A DNA stretch of 64,000 nt from Mucilaginibacter segetis. Lineage in GTDB: Bacteria > Bacteroidota > Bacteroidia > Sphingobacteriales > Sphingobacteriaceae. The DNA lies in the NCBI RefSeq assembly GCF_016522075.1, contig NZ_JAEHFW010000001.1, positions 496,001 to 560,000 on the forward strand, given 5' to 3'. This document shows positions 29,146 to 37,012 of this stretch, one piece after another (position 1 is the stretch's first letter; each line of letters opens with the position of its first letter). The notes below the pieces were generated by a model. It saw only the letters and a list, made by a program, of their open reading frames with translations. It was not told where the DNA came from and made no database searches. The translations under genes were made by a program, and so were the position numbers.

Positions 29146-29325
29146 TTTGTGCAGGTATTTAATAATGAGCCTAATTTAGTAAGTTAATTAATAATAAACT
29201 AACCGTGATAATAGTGTTACAAAGTATGCCTTCTAAATTGTCTCTGTGAGTGAAGGCTTTTTATATTTTCTGTCAATCCGTTCACATTTAATTAAATACT
29301 TATTTCCTGCCCTTTTAATAATCAT

Positions 29326-29333
29326 TAACTTTG
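29326..29333 (+). promoter_or_regulatory. Bacteroidota -7 element for lpd
   Basis: TAACTTTG is a perfect TAnnTTTG ending 21 bp before the chosen lpd ATG at 29355. It rules out an in-frame start at 29331, which would lie inside the promoter. Confidence 0.6.
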
Positions 29334-29354
29334 CCAGCTATAAAAAATACTACT

Positions 29355-30755
29355 ATGCAATATGATGTTATCGTAATAGGTTCTGGTCCGGGTGGTTATG
29401 TGGCTGCTATACGTTGCGCCCAGTTAGGTTTAAAAACCGCCATAATTGAAAAATATAACACTTTGGGAGGTACCTGCCTTAACGTGGGATGTATCCCATC
29501 GAAGGCATTGCTGGATTCGTCCGAGCATTACCATAACGCTGCCCATGCCTTTGCCACGCATGGTATAAAATTAGATAACCTTGCCGTTGATTTCGGCCAG
29601 ATGATAAAACGTAAACAGGAGGTAGTTGATGCTAATACAAGTGGTATCGCTTTTCTGATGAAGAAAAACAAGATAGATGTACACACCGGGGTAGGTTCAT
29701 TTAAAGATAAAAACACCATTATTGTTAAACAGACAGATGGCGAAAAGGAAATAACCGCTAAGAGCGTGATCATCGCCACAGGCTCTAAACCCTCAAGCCT
29801 GCCTTTTCTAAAAATTGATAAGAAAAGAATTATCACTTCAACCGAGGCTTTAACTTTAAAGGAAATACCAAAACATCTTATATTGATAGGTGGCGGGGTT
29901 ATTGGCCTGGAGTTAGGCTCGGTATATGCGCGTTTGGGTGCTAAGGTTTCGGTTATTGAATATATGGATTCTATTATCCCTACAATGGATAAAGGACTTG
30001 GCCGGGAGTTGCTAAAGGTGCTGAAAAAGTTGGGAATGGAATTTTACCTGGGTCATAAAGTTACTGGCGCAAGCGTAAAAGGTAAGGAGGTTACCGTAAC
30101 CTTTGATACTCCTAAAGGAGAGAAACAGGAACTTAAAGGCGATTATTGCCTGGTAGCAGTTGGTCGTGTTGCTTATACTGATGAACTGGGCTTAGATAAA
30201 ATAGGTATCACTGTTGAAGAACGCGGTAAAAAGATCACCGTCGATGAGCATCTGGAAACCAGTGTTAAGGGCGTTTATGCGATAGGCGATGTGATACGCG
30301 GTGCTATGCTTGCCCACAAAGCAGAGGATGAAGGGACTTTTGTAGCGGAGATACTCGCCGGACAAAAACCGCATATTAATTATAACCTGATACCCGGCGT
30401 GGTTTATACCTGGCCGGAGGTTGCATCTGTGGGTTATACCGAAGAACAGCTAAAAGAAAAGGGCGTTAAATATAAAACAGGCTCGTTCCCGTTCAAAGCG
30501 AGCGGACGCGCGCGCGCCAGCGGCGATCTTGATGGTTTTGTTAAGGTGTTGGCAGATGCTACAACCGATGAAATATTGGGCGTACACATGATTGGTCCGC
30601 GTGCGGCAGATATGATAGCCGAAGCGGTAATAGCAATGGAGTTCCGTGCGTCTGCAGAAGACGTGACCCGTGCGAGCCACGCTCACCCAACCTATACCGA
30701 AGCCATGCGCGAAGCGTGTTTGGCTGCCACGGAAAATCGGGCGATACATATTTAA
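29355..30755 (+). CDS. lpdA: Dihydrolipoyl dehydrogenase (E3)
   Basis: This 466-residue FAD flavoprotein reoxidises dihydrolipoamide with NAD+ in the pyruvate and 2-oxoglutarate dehydrogenase and glycine cleavage complexes. It has the FAD Rossmann motif VIGSGPGGYVAAIRCAQLG, the redox-active disulfide in GGTCLNVGCIPSK, the NAD motif LIGGGVIGLELGSVYARLG, and the C-terminal interface with the active-site His-Glu pair (SHAHPTYTEAMREA). Start at 29355 is fixed by the promoter. It is transcribed alone; no E1 or E2 gene is in the window. Confidence 0.95.
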   Translation: MQYDVIVIGSGPGGYVAAIRCAQLGLKTAIIEKYNTLGGTCLNVGCIPSKALLDSSEHYHNAAHAFATHGIKLDNLAVDFGQMIKRKQEVVDANTSGIAFLMKKNKIDVHTGVGSFKDKNTIIVKQTDGEKEITAKSVIIATGSKPSSLPFLKIDKKRIITSTEALTLKEIPKHLILIGGGVIGLELGSVYARLGAKVSVIEYMDSIIPTMDKGLGRELLKVLKKLGMEFYLGHKVTGASVKGKEVTVTFDTPKGEKQELKGDYCLVAVGRVAYTDELGLDKIGITVEERGKKITVDEHLETSVKGVYAIGDVIRGAMLAHKAEDEGTFVAEILAGQKPHINYNLIPGVVYTWPEVASVGYTEEQLKEKGVKYKTGSFPFKASGRARASGDLDGFVKVLADATTDEILGVHMIGPRAADMIAEAVIAMEFRASAEDVTRASHAHPTYTEAMREACLAATENRAIHI

Positions 30756-30832
30756 GTTGCAGTAATTAATGGCGGTAGCAGTTTTGAAGTATTTCGGCTG
30801 CTACTGCTGCAGTAACTGCCACTAATTATTAT

Positions 30833-31273
30833 ATGGAAATACTCATCAACATAGCCACAGTATTCCTCACCATAGCGTTAATGGAACTGCTATCATGGGC
30901 TATGCACAAATATCTTTTTCACGGGCCGCTTTGGTTTATTCATAAAACACATCATCAGCAGCGTCACGGTTGGTTCGAGTTGAACGATCTGTTCAGTATA
31001 GGCTTTGCCGGTTTGGCTTTATGGTTGATGTGGGCAGGTCATATTAGTTTAGATTATCGCTTTTGGATAGGTACCGGCATCAGCATATACGGTATCGTCT
31101 ATTTCATTTTTCACGATTGGTTTATTCATAACCGTTTTAAGGCATTCAAAAGCAATAACCGTTATCTTTCAGCTATCCGCAGGGCACATAAAATTCACCA
31201 TAAATCTACAGAGAAGCATCCCTCAGAAGAGTTTGGGTTATTGGTGGTAGGGAAGAAGTGGTTTAAGGGGTAG
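30833..31273 (+). CDS. crtZ: Beta-carotene hydroxylase
   Basis: This 146-residue diiron membrane hydroxylase adds the 3 and 3' hydroxyls to beta-carotene to give zeaxanthin. The histidine clusters of the fatty acid hydroxylase/CrtZ family are all present: HKYLFH, HKTHHQ, HDWFIHNR and HKIHH. Four hydrophobic stretches fit a membrane protein, and the length is close to CrtZ rather than the longer sterol desaturases. It lies about 5 kb from the main carotenoid genes, which together give a complete route from phytoene to zeaxanthin. Confidence 0.9.
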   Translation: MEILINIATVFLTIALMELLSWAMHKYLFHGPLWFIHKTHHQQRHGWFELNDLFSIGFAGLALWLMWAGHISLDYRFWIGTGISIYGIVYFIFHDWFIHNRFKAFKSNNRYLSAIRRAHKIHHKSTEKHPSEEFGLLVVGKKWFKG

Positions 31274-31278
31274 AGTTA

Positions 31279-31569
31279 TTATTTAGCGTTTATCAACCTT
31301 AACTGCGTTATCACTTCATTGCCCTTATAAAAGAGTTCTGCCCAAGGAGATTTTTCTACAGTAAATTCCGACTCCACCCCATCGAATGAATAGCGGCCTT
31401 TATTAGTTAATACATAAATTTTAATATGATTTACTTGAGGTATTTCCATATTAGCAGCGTTCATTTTAGGAAAATAATGTTGGGCTGAAGTAACAAATGT
31501 AATGGCTGCTTTATTTACATTTTCGTACGATTTACCGCCGATTACTCCACCCCCGCTACTATAGTACAT
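31279..31569 (-). CDS. Small protein of unknown function
   Basis: I do not recognise this 96-residue protein. It opens with a Gly/Ser-rich stretch (MYYSSGGGVIGGKSYENVN), followed by a mixed alpha/beta body with HIKIYVLTNKGRYSFDG and ITQLRLI, and no membrane segment or signal. The start at 31569 overlaps the end of the upstream 42-codon membrane protein gene by 11 bp, which suggests translational coupling; a start at 31599 is possible but lies deep in that gene. It is convergent with crtZ. Confidence 0.55.
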   Translation of the reverse strand: MYYSSGGGVIGGKSYENVNKAAITFVTSAQHYFPKMNAANMEIPQVNHIKIYVLTNKGRYSFDGVESEFTVEKSPWAELFYKGNEVITQLRLINAK

Positions 31570-31687
31570 TATTTTGAACAAATTGTTCTTTAGTTTCAAT
31601 ATTATTTTTAGCCCCTTTTTTGGTAATAGCCATGTAAATTAAAAGAGCAAGTATAATTACAGAAATGATAATGTAAATGGGTTTCAT
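31559..31687 (-). CDS. Small single-pass membrane protein (42 aa)
   Basis: An ATG at 31687 opens a 42-codon frame ending TAG at 31559-31561. Residues 4-21 are strongly hydrophobic (IYIIISVIILALLIYMAI) and are followed by a basic stretch (TKKGAKNN) and a polar tail, as in a type I or small regulatory membrane protein. Its stop region overlaps the next gene's start (31569), and both lie downstream of the TPR gene in the opposite order, so they form a two-gene unit. No family is recognised; support is position, composition and overlap. Confidence 0.5.
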   Translation of the reverse strand: MKPIYIIISVIILALLIYMAITKKGAKNNIETKEQFVQNNVL

Positions 31688-31702
31688 TAAAAAGTTGAAT
31701 TG

Positions 31703-32605
31703 TTAGGGGTTTAAATTACTTCTTAACTCTGCCAGTTTTTCGTTTGCTTGGTTTTTTGCCTTTTCATCGCCATATTTAATGGTTAGCTCATAATATTTAA
31801 TGGCATTTGGCTTATCGCCCTGCAAGCTGTAGCAGTAAGCAATATTATTCAACACGATATAATCTTGCGGATTTATTTTTTCTGCCTTTAAAAGCGGATC
31901 AAGTGCTTTATTGTAATTTTTTTCGGAGATATAACTTATCGCCAAATTAGAAAGACTTTCTACATTATCAGGATAATAATTTAAAACAGTTGCTGCAATT
32001 GCTTTTATATATTCCATATTTTGATCACCGGCATTAAATAATTGTACCACATAATTTTGAATGGTTGACAGCATAAATCCTTTCGGATCATCTAATGGTT
32101 TGTTATCTGTCCATGTCCATTTTAAGCCGGTGCTTTCTCCGTAATTTACAGTCTTTATAATCTCCTTTGTGAAATTGGCATAATCGCCAATACGTCCTAA
32201 AACATATACTTTTCCGAAACGCATATCTAATCTGTCAGGAAATTTTGCTATAGCTGTATCAATGTAATTAAAACCCTTTTGCAAATAAGTTTCGTTATGG
32301 CTACCAGATCCACCAAGGTATCCCACAATTTTACCGTCCTTATCTTTTATAGTAACAGATTTTCCTTCCGTCTCTGTTGTGGTCATGCTTAAAGCCTCTT
32401 TTAACCCTTCTTTAGCATAAAAGTTATAGAACGCCACGTAAAGTTCCGGGTCATCGGGTTTGGCTTTTTGCCATTTGTTTAAAATAGTTAAGGTTGCTTC
32501 TGTATCGTCCTTATTGATAAGCGTTTTGAATTCGCTTCTAAAATCCTGTGCAAAGGACCGGACCGATAAAAATAGTGTGATAAGTATAAGTAATTTAGGT
32601 TTCAT
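31703..32605 (-). CDS. Secreted TPR-repeat protein
   Basis: This roughly 300-residue protein has a signal peptide (KLLILITLFLSVRSFAQ) and, in the C-terminal third, tetratricopeptide repeats (NLAISYISEKNYNKALDPLL, LNNIAYCYSLQGDKPNAIKYY, YELTIKYGDEKAKNQANEKL). The N-terminal part is helical and contains a short acidic/glycine segment (DKDGKIVGYLGGSG). It probably acts in the periplasm as a protein-binding scaffold. I chose the ATG at 32605, which removes three residues before the signal peptide. It is divergent from murB. Confidence 0.75.
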   Translation of the reverse strand: MKPKLLILITLFLSVRSFAQDFRSEFKTLINKDDTEATLTILNKWQKAKPDDPELYVAFYNFYAKEGLKEALSMTTTETEGKSVTIKDKDGKIVGYLGGSGSHNETYLQKGFNYIDTAIAKFPDRLDMRFGKVYVLGRIGDYANFTKEIIKTVNYGESTGLKWTWTDNKPLDDPKGFMLSTIQNYVVQLFNAGDQNMEYIKAIAATVLNYYPDNVESLSNLAISYISEKNYNKALDPLLKAEKINPQDYIVLNNIAYCYSLQGDKPNAIKYYELTIKYGDEKAKNQANEKLAELRSNLNP

Positions 32606-32701
32606 CAGTTCCAAGGAAATTTTGTTTAATATATTAAAAACGTTTTAAAAATTCTTTTAGAACAAAAATTACGAAATTCGCCCCATTACATTTTATTTAC
32701 C

Positions 32702-33730
32702 ATGCTGCAAATCCAGGAAAATGTTTCGCTTAAGAATTTTAACACTTTTGGTATTGATGCTGATGCCCGCTATTTTGTAGAGATAAGCCATGCAGAGGAA
32801 TTGACCGAGTTGTTTGCTGATCCGCAATGGCTACAAACGGAGCGGCTTGTTTTAGGCGGTGGCAGTAATATGCTGCTGGTAAATAATTTTGATGGTTTGG
32901 TTATCCGTATGAATATACGCGGTATTGAGCATCGTATTAATCACGATGAAGTGTTTGTGGAAGCAGGAGCAGGTGAAGTATGGAATGATTTGGTAAATTA
33001 TTGTGTTAGCCATGGTTATGCAGGAATTGAGAACTTAAGCCTGATACCCGGCTCGGTGGGAGCCTCGCCCATACAGAATATTGGTGCATACGGGGTTGAA
33101 CTGAAGGATGTATTTGAAAGTTGCGAAGCTTTTGAAATCGCTAGCGGCACTTTCCGCACTTTTGACCAAGCAGCATGCAAATTTGGTTACCGCGAAAGTG
33201 TTTTTAAAGCTGAGTTAGCAGGAAAATATATAATTGTAGCGGTAAAGTTCCGCTTATCGCTTACGCCAGATATTAATATAAAATACGGCGCAATAGAGCA
33301 GGAACTGGCTAACCGTAATATAAATAAACCCACTATTGCAGATATATCGCAGGTGGTATCACATATCAGGGTATCTAAATTGCCCGACCCATCTACCATT
33401 GGTAATGCAGGAAGCTTTTTTAAGAATCCGGTAATAACTATGGAACAATTTAAATCAGTACAGGAAAAACATCCGGATATTGTAAATTACCCTGCAGATG
33501 ATGGATTGGTAAAACTTGCCGCAGGCTGGCTGATTGAACAATGCGACTGGAAGGGAAAAGTGGTTGGTCATACCGGCACCTGGAAAAATCAGGCCCTGGT
33601 ACTGGTGAACCATGGGGGAGCCGATGGTGAAGAAGTGTACAGTCTTTCGTCGCAAATCATAGACAGTGTGTACACTAAATTTGGCGTTACCTTACAACGC
33701 GAAGTAAATATTATTGGTTTAAGTAATTAA
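32702..33730 (+). CDS. murB: UDP-N-acetylenolpyruvoylglucosamine reductase
   Basis: MurB reduces enolpyruvyl-UDP-GlcNAc to UDP-MurNAc with NADPH and FAD, the second committed step of peptidoglycan synthesis. The 342-residue chain is the type I length of E. coli MurB. Visible features are the FAD segment LVLGGGSNMLL, IPGSVGASPIQNIGAYG, the catalytic serine S238 in GNAGSFFKNP, and the late Glu (E334) in LQREVNIIG. It is the only gene of the cell-wall pathway here and stands alone. Confidence 0.96.
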   Translation: MLQIQENVSLKNFNTFGIDADARYFVEISHAEELTELFADPQWLQTERLVLGGGSNMLLVNNFDGLVIRMNIRGIEHRINHDEVFVEAGAGEVWNDLVNYCVSHGYAGIENLSLIPGSVGASPIQNIGAYGVELKDVFESCEAFEIASGTFRTFDQAACKFGYRESVFKAELAGKYIIVAVKFRLSLTPDINIKYGAIEQELANRNINKPTIADISQVVSHIRVSKLPDPSTIGNAGSFFKNPVITMEQFKSVQEKHPDIVNYPADDGLVKLAAGWLIEQCDWKGKVVGHTGTWKNQALVLVNHGGADGEEVYSLSSQIIDSVYTKFGVTLQREVNIIGLSN

Positions 33731-33979
33731 TTAATAGGATTTTTTAGCTCTAATAATTAATTATTGAAATTTGTTTACTCATTTGTAAATAAATCTAAAT
33801 CCTTTTAAATCCTTTCTTTATTTAATTTAACTATTTGATAAATAAGCAATTAATTGGTCATTTAAAATTGATGATCATAATTGGATAATATATTCTTTGA
33901 GGTTTTATGCGAGGATGTTAGGTGTTTAGCCAAAGTTGGTATCATGTTTGCCTAGTTACTAGTATAAAACATTAACAGA

Positions 33980-34516
33980 ATGACAAAGATTGAGTTTAAC
34001 ACCCTAGTACTACGTCAGGCAAGTTCATTACGGTCTTACGCCCTACACTTCACCCATGACGCAGATGATGCTAACGACCTTGTTCAGGATACAATGTTGA
34101 AAGCCATAACTTATTACAATAAGTTTAAAGAAGGTACCAATTTAAAAGGATGGTTGTATACCATTATGAAAAACACTTTCATTAACAACTATCGCCGTTT
34201 TGTTAAAATGAGCACTTTTGTTACTAAAAGTGACGAGATATCATCACCCAACCTGGTGTTCAGTTCAACTAAAAATCAGGGCGAGGCAAAATTCGTAATG
34301 GATGATATTAAAAGAGCTTTAGACAGATTACCTGAAGATTATTACGTGCCTTTTACGATGTATTTTGAAGGCCATAAATATCATGAGATAGCCGACCATT
34401 TAACCATCCCTATCGGAACTGTTAAAACCCGTATACACGTAGCGCGTAAATTGTTAAAGAAAAATTTGAAAGCTTACGATAACGGTGCTCAAAAAGCTAT
34501 ATACGCCGAAAACTAA
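33980..34516 (+). CDS. ECF-type RNA polymerase sigma factor
   Basis: This 178-residue sigma-70-like factor has region 2 (ALHFTHDADDANDLVQDTMLK, GTNLKGWLYTIMKNTFINNYRR) and region 4 with a helix-turn-helix (YHEIADHLTIPIGTVKTRIHVARK), separated by a short linker. No anti-sigma gene follows; the gene ends in a terminator. Similar factors sit beside carotenoid genes in several Bacteroidota, and this one lies 0.3 kb from the crtYcd/crtB group, so a light or stress response controlling carotenoids is a reasonable inference. Confidence 0.88.
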   Translation: MTKIEFNTLVLRQASSLRSYALHFTHDADDANDLVQDTMLKAITYYNKFKEGTNLKGWLYTIMKNTFINNYRRFVKMSTFVTKSDEISSPNLVFSSTKNQGEAKFVMDDIKRALDRLPEDYYVPFTMYFEGHKYHEIADHLTIPIGTVKTRIHVARKLLKKNLKAYDNGAQKAIYAEN

Positions 34517-34543
34517 TATAATTAAACTCAACATATATATAAG

Positions 34544-34567
34544 AACCCGTTTAAAGCGGGTTTTTTT
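34544..34567 (+). terminator. Terminator after the ECF sigma gene
   Basis: AACCCG (34544-34549) pairs with CGGGTT (34557-34562) around a 7-base loop, followed by TTTTT. It separates the sigma gene from the convergent cytochrome b5-like gene. Confidence 0.75.
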
Positions 34568-34579
34568 ATGCGCCATTTT

Positions 34580-34816
34580 TTAGCTTAATATACCTATTGC
34601 CTTAAACTTCTCAAAAACGGTTTCGGTATGTGGTGCATCTGCCAATTCAGGCGTCAGGTCTTGTCCGGCCCAATGCTCATAGTGTTTTCCGTTGCGCCAT
34701 AATCTGCTATCCGTTACGTCATATATCAATCCTTTATATGCAATCCAAATTTCAGGTTTGTCCTGTCCGTTTCGTAAAGCCAACTGTGAGCGGGTGTAAG
34801 TAGGTAAGGCGGTCAT
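34580..34816 (-). CDS. Cytochrome b5-like heme-binding domain protein
   Basis: This 78-residue soluble protein is a single cytochrome b5 fold (YTRSQLALRNGQDKPEIWIA, then YKGLIYDVTDSRLW). The classical HPGG is replaced by GKHYEHWAGQDLT, and candidate axial histidines are H48 (or H45) and H63. Such stand-alone domains carry electrons or bind steroid-like ligands. It is the last gene of the carotenoid transcript and overlaps crtYcd by 4 bp, so it may supply electrons to a carotenoid-modifying oxygenase such as CrtZ (inference). Confidence 0.8.
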   Translation of the reverse strand: MTALPTYTRSQLALRNGQDKPEIWIAYKGLIYDVTDSRLWRNGKHYEHWAGQDLTPELADAPHTETVFEKFKAIGILS

Positions 34817-35496
34817 TCCGACAGTTTTTTTCTGTTTTTAAAATATTCAAAAAAAGCGATGTTCATTAATAACAATGTCATACTGTAAAAATGATCCTCG
34901 AACGGGATAGTTCCTATTCTGAGTCCTGTATTTTGATGATCGTTATATAACACTACAGGTATGGATGTTAAAAATCCGTTCACTAAATAAAAAGGTACCA
35001 ATGAAACAACATACGCAATATAAAACTGATTCAGCCACTTTGATTTTGTAACTCCTACCAATACCAGCATAAAAAATAATAGTAATCCAAAGGTGACTAC
35101 GGTATAAAGTCTGTTGTGAAATAGCAGTAACAAAACTCCTGAAAGGATTAAAATAAAGTAAGATATCAATTTACTCGCTTTATTGCTTAACCGCCATTTT
35201 ATATAATAATTTAAACAGCAGTAAATAAATACACAGGCAAAGGGTACGGTTAAAAAAAACAAAATCTCCTCAACAGGTAAGTCGAATAATTTAAAACCGG
35301 TTATATATTGATCGTTAAAACTCCATACCCCCTGTTTGGTAAATAATACATCCCAAAATAAAAAAACAAATCCAGTTATGGCCATGCCGGGCCATAGGTA
35401 TTTCCAGCTTTTACAAAACTGCACCCGCTTATCAAAAGATAAGATAACCGGAAAAATTACAGTTAATATATTAATAATGAGGTAAGTGTATTTCAC
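34813..35496 (-). CDS. Lycopene beta-cyclase, fused CrtYc-CrtYd type
   Basis: This 227-residue membrane protein has about six transmembrane segments. It carries two copies of the PxE(E/D) signature of heterodimeric lycopene cyclases, LPVEEILFF near residue 75 and IPFEDHFY near 200, so both halves are fused in one chain, as in several Bacteroidota and archaea. It converts lycopene to beta-carotene. It overlaps the cytochrome b5-like gene and abuts the unknown gene upstream. Confidence 0.87.
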   Translation of the reverse strand: MKYTYLIINILTVIFPVILSFDKRVQFCKSWKYLWPGMAITGFVFLFWDVLFTKQGVWSFNDQYITGFKLFDLPVEEILFFLTVPFACVFIYCCLNYYIKWRLSNKASKLISYFILILSGVLLLLFHNRLYTVVTFGLLLFFMLVLVGVTKSKWLNQFYIAYVVSLVPFYLVNGFLTSIPVVLYNDHQNTGLRIGTIPFEDHFYSMTLLLMNIAFFEYFKNRKKLSE

Positions 35497-36098
35497 TATA
35501 AGGCGGCTAAATGCTGATTTAGAATTTTATTTTCTGTAGGAGTACAGCGTTCAGAATCAATAAGAAATGTGATAATAGTTTTTACGAGTTCGTTATCCGC
35601 CGAACCATAATTTCTCTTATCTATCTGATGGATGATCTCCTCCCTGTCTGCCTTAAGGTTTTTATTATAACCTAAAAAATTAGGCACATTATGTTCTACA
35701 GAATAACGCATAAAGCGAATTTCTATATTGTGCGGAGCTTCTGTTATTGCCTTCTGAAAGGATTTTTCGGCATCGTTTAAATACTTTAGCTTATAATAAG
35801 GATTCCAGGTGTGTTTAGCTTTTAACGCTTCAAGCGTGCCGATGTATCCAATTATCAATGCTGATTTAATTTGCATGGAATTTAAGCTATTGTATAATGA
35901 ATCTGTAGTTTTTTTACTGTCGATAGCATTCATTAACTTTTGCCTTAGAGTTGTTGGCTGCGGTTTTTGCTGAGGGTAGGCTACCATGCTTATACATAAC
36001 AAACCAAAAGCAAAGGCAAAATTAAAAAGCGACCTTTTTTTTAATTTACAAACAATAAGGGATCGGTATAACTTAATATGTTGAGCGAAATTCATCAT
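35496..36098 (-). CDS. Carotenoid-operon protein of unknown function
   Basis: I do not recognise this 200-residue protein. A hydrophobic segment at about 24-42 (LFNFAFAFGLLCISMVAYPQ) looks like a signal peptide or anchor with an unusually long basic N-terminus. The rest is helical, with a TPR-like stretch (YLNDAEKSFQKAITEAPHNI) and a conserved-looking EIRFMRYSVEHNVPNFLGYN. It sits between crtB and crtYcd with ATGA-type overlaps on both sides, so it is a fixed member of the carotenoid operon; a role in carotenoid enzyme assembly or export is only a guess. Confidence 0.65.
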   Translation of the reverse strand: MMNFAQHIKLYRSLIVCKLKKRSLFNFAFAFGLLCISMVAYPQQKPQPTTLRQKLMNAIDSKKTTDSLYNSLNSMQIKSALIIGYIGTLEALKAKHTWNPYYKLKYLNDAEKSFQKAITEAPHNIEIRFMRYSVEHNVPNFLGYNKNLKADREEIIHQIDKRNYGSADNELVKTIITFLIDSERCTPTENKILNQHLAAL

Positions 36099-36931
36099 CA
36101 GATCATCTTCAATTTTTGGTGTAGTACCGCTTTAACGTAGAGGGTTAGCTTCTGCGTATCAGATACACGCACCCTTTTTTCCATAAGCACGTTTGCGGAT
36201 ATTTTGCTGATCTTCTTAAAAAGCTGCAGGTAATACACATAGGCTACATAAACTCCTAATTTGCTTCCGTAAGGCAAAAGTTTTATTCCTTCCAGGGCAT
36301 CATCAAAATCTCTTTTAATATCCGCCTCAATAAAATTTTTGTCCTTTCTGGTAAAGTTTGTAAAATCCACTTCCGGAAAATAAGTACGCCCCCTGTCCTC
36401 GTAATCTGCCTTAATATCTCTCAAAAAATTGATCTTTTGAAACGCTGATCCTAAGCTACGTGCTTTAGGTATGAGCTGCTGATATAGCTCATTGTTGTTC
36501 TCGCAAAATACGCGCAGGCACATTAAACCTACTACTTCTGCCGAACCATATATGTACTCTTTATAACCATCAGTGTCATAGGTTGTTTGATCAAGATCCA
36601 TCATCATGGAGGATAGGAAAGCGTCGATCAATTTATTTTCAATATGGTATTTATTAACCACTTGCTGAAAAGAGTGTAATACAGGATTAGTGCTTATTTT
36701 ATTACTGATCGCTTTAAAGGTTTCTGTTTTGAAATCATCTATCAGTTGCCGCTGGTCATAACCATAAAAGGTATCCACTATTTCATCAGCATATCTTACA
36801 AATCCGTAAATGGCATAAACCGGGTATCTGAAACGCTTTTCGAAAGCCTTAATGCCGTTACTAAAGGAGGTACTGTATTTTTCAGTTATCAGCTTGCTGC
36901 ATTCAAAGCAGGTTTCATCAAAAAGATCCAT
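36098..36931 (-). CDS. crtB: Phytoene synthase
   Basis: CrtB joins two geranylgeranyl diphosphates head-to-head to phytoene. The 277-residue all-alpha protein has both aspartate-rich motifs of the squalene/phytoene synthase family: YADEIVD near 47-53, and FLRDIKADYEDRGRTYFP near 165-185. The context (crtI divergent, crtYcd downstream) separates it from squalene synthase. It is the first gene of the minus-strand carotenoid transcript; its start lies 81 bp from that of crtI. Confidence 0.94.
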   Translation of the reverse strand: MDLFDETCFECSKLITEKYSTSFSNGIKAFEKRFRYPVYAIYGFVRYADEIVDTFYGYDQRQLIDDFKTETFKAISNKISTNPVLHSFQQVVNKYHIENKLIDAFLSSMMMDLDQTTYDTDGYKEYIYGSAEVVGLMCLRVFCENNNELYQQLIPKARSLGSAFQKINFLRDIKADYEDRGRTYFPEVDFTNFTRKDKNFIEADIKRDFDDALEGIKLLPYGSKLGVYVAYVYYLQLFKKISKISANVLMEKRVRVSDTQKLTLYVKAVLHQKLKMI

Positions 36932-36974
36932 TTACCGTTTTCAATTTTACCAAAAGTACAAAATGAATATGGTA

Positions 36975-37007
36975 TTGTTTTTTAGCTGCGTACAATGTTT
37001 ACTTTTG
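36975..37007 (+). promoter_or_regulatory. Promoter of crtI, likely leaderless transcript
   Basis: TACTTTTG (37000-37007) is a perfect TAnnTTTG, with TTG at 36975-36977 placed 22 bp upstream as -33. The expected transcript start (about 37011-37014) coincides with the crtI ATG at 37013. Confidence 0.6.
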
Positions 37008-37012
37008 GGCTC

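Noticed and set aside
29228..29263. Hairpin with a T run on the plus strand (GCCTTC/GAAGGC) before lpd
   Set aside because: Only 6 bp with an 18-base loop and no plus-strand gene upstream to terminate; chance is likely.
30756..30832. GC-rich imperfect inverted repeat between lpd and crtZ
   Set aside because: Several mismatches and no T run; it may be a weak terminator but the pairing was not convincing enough to list.
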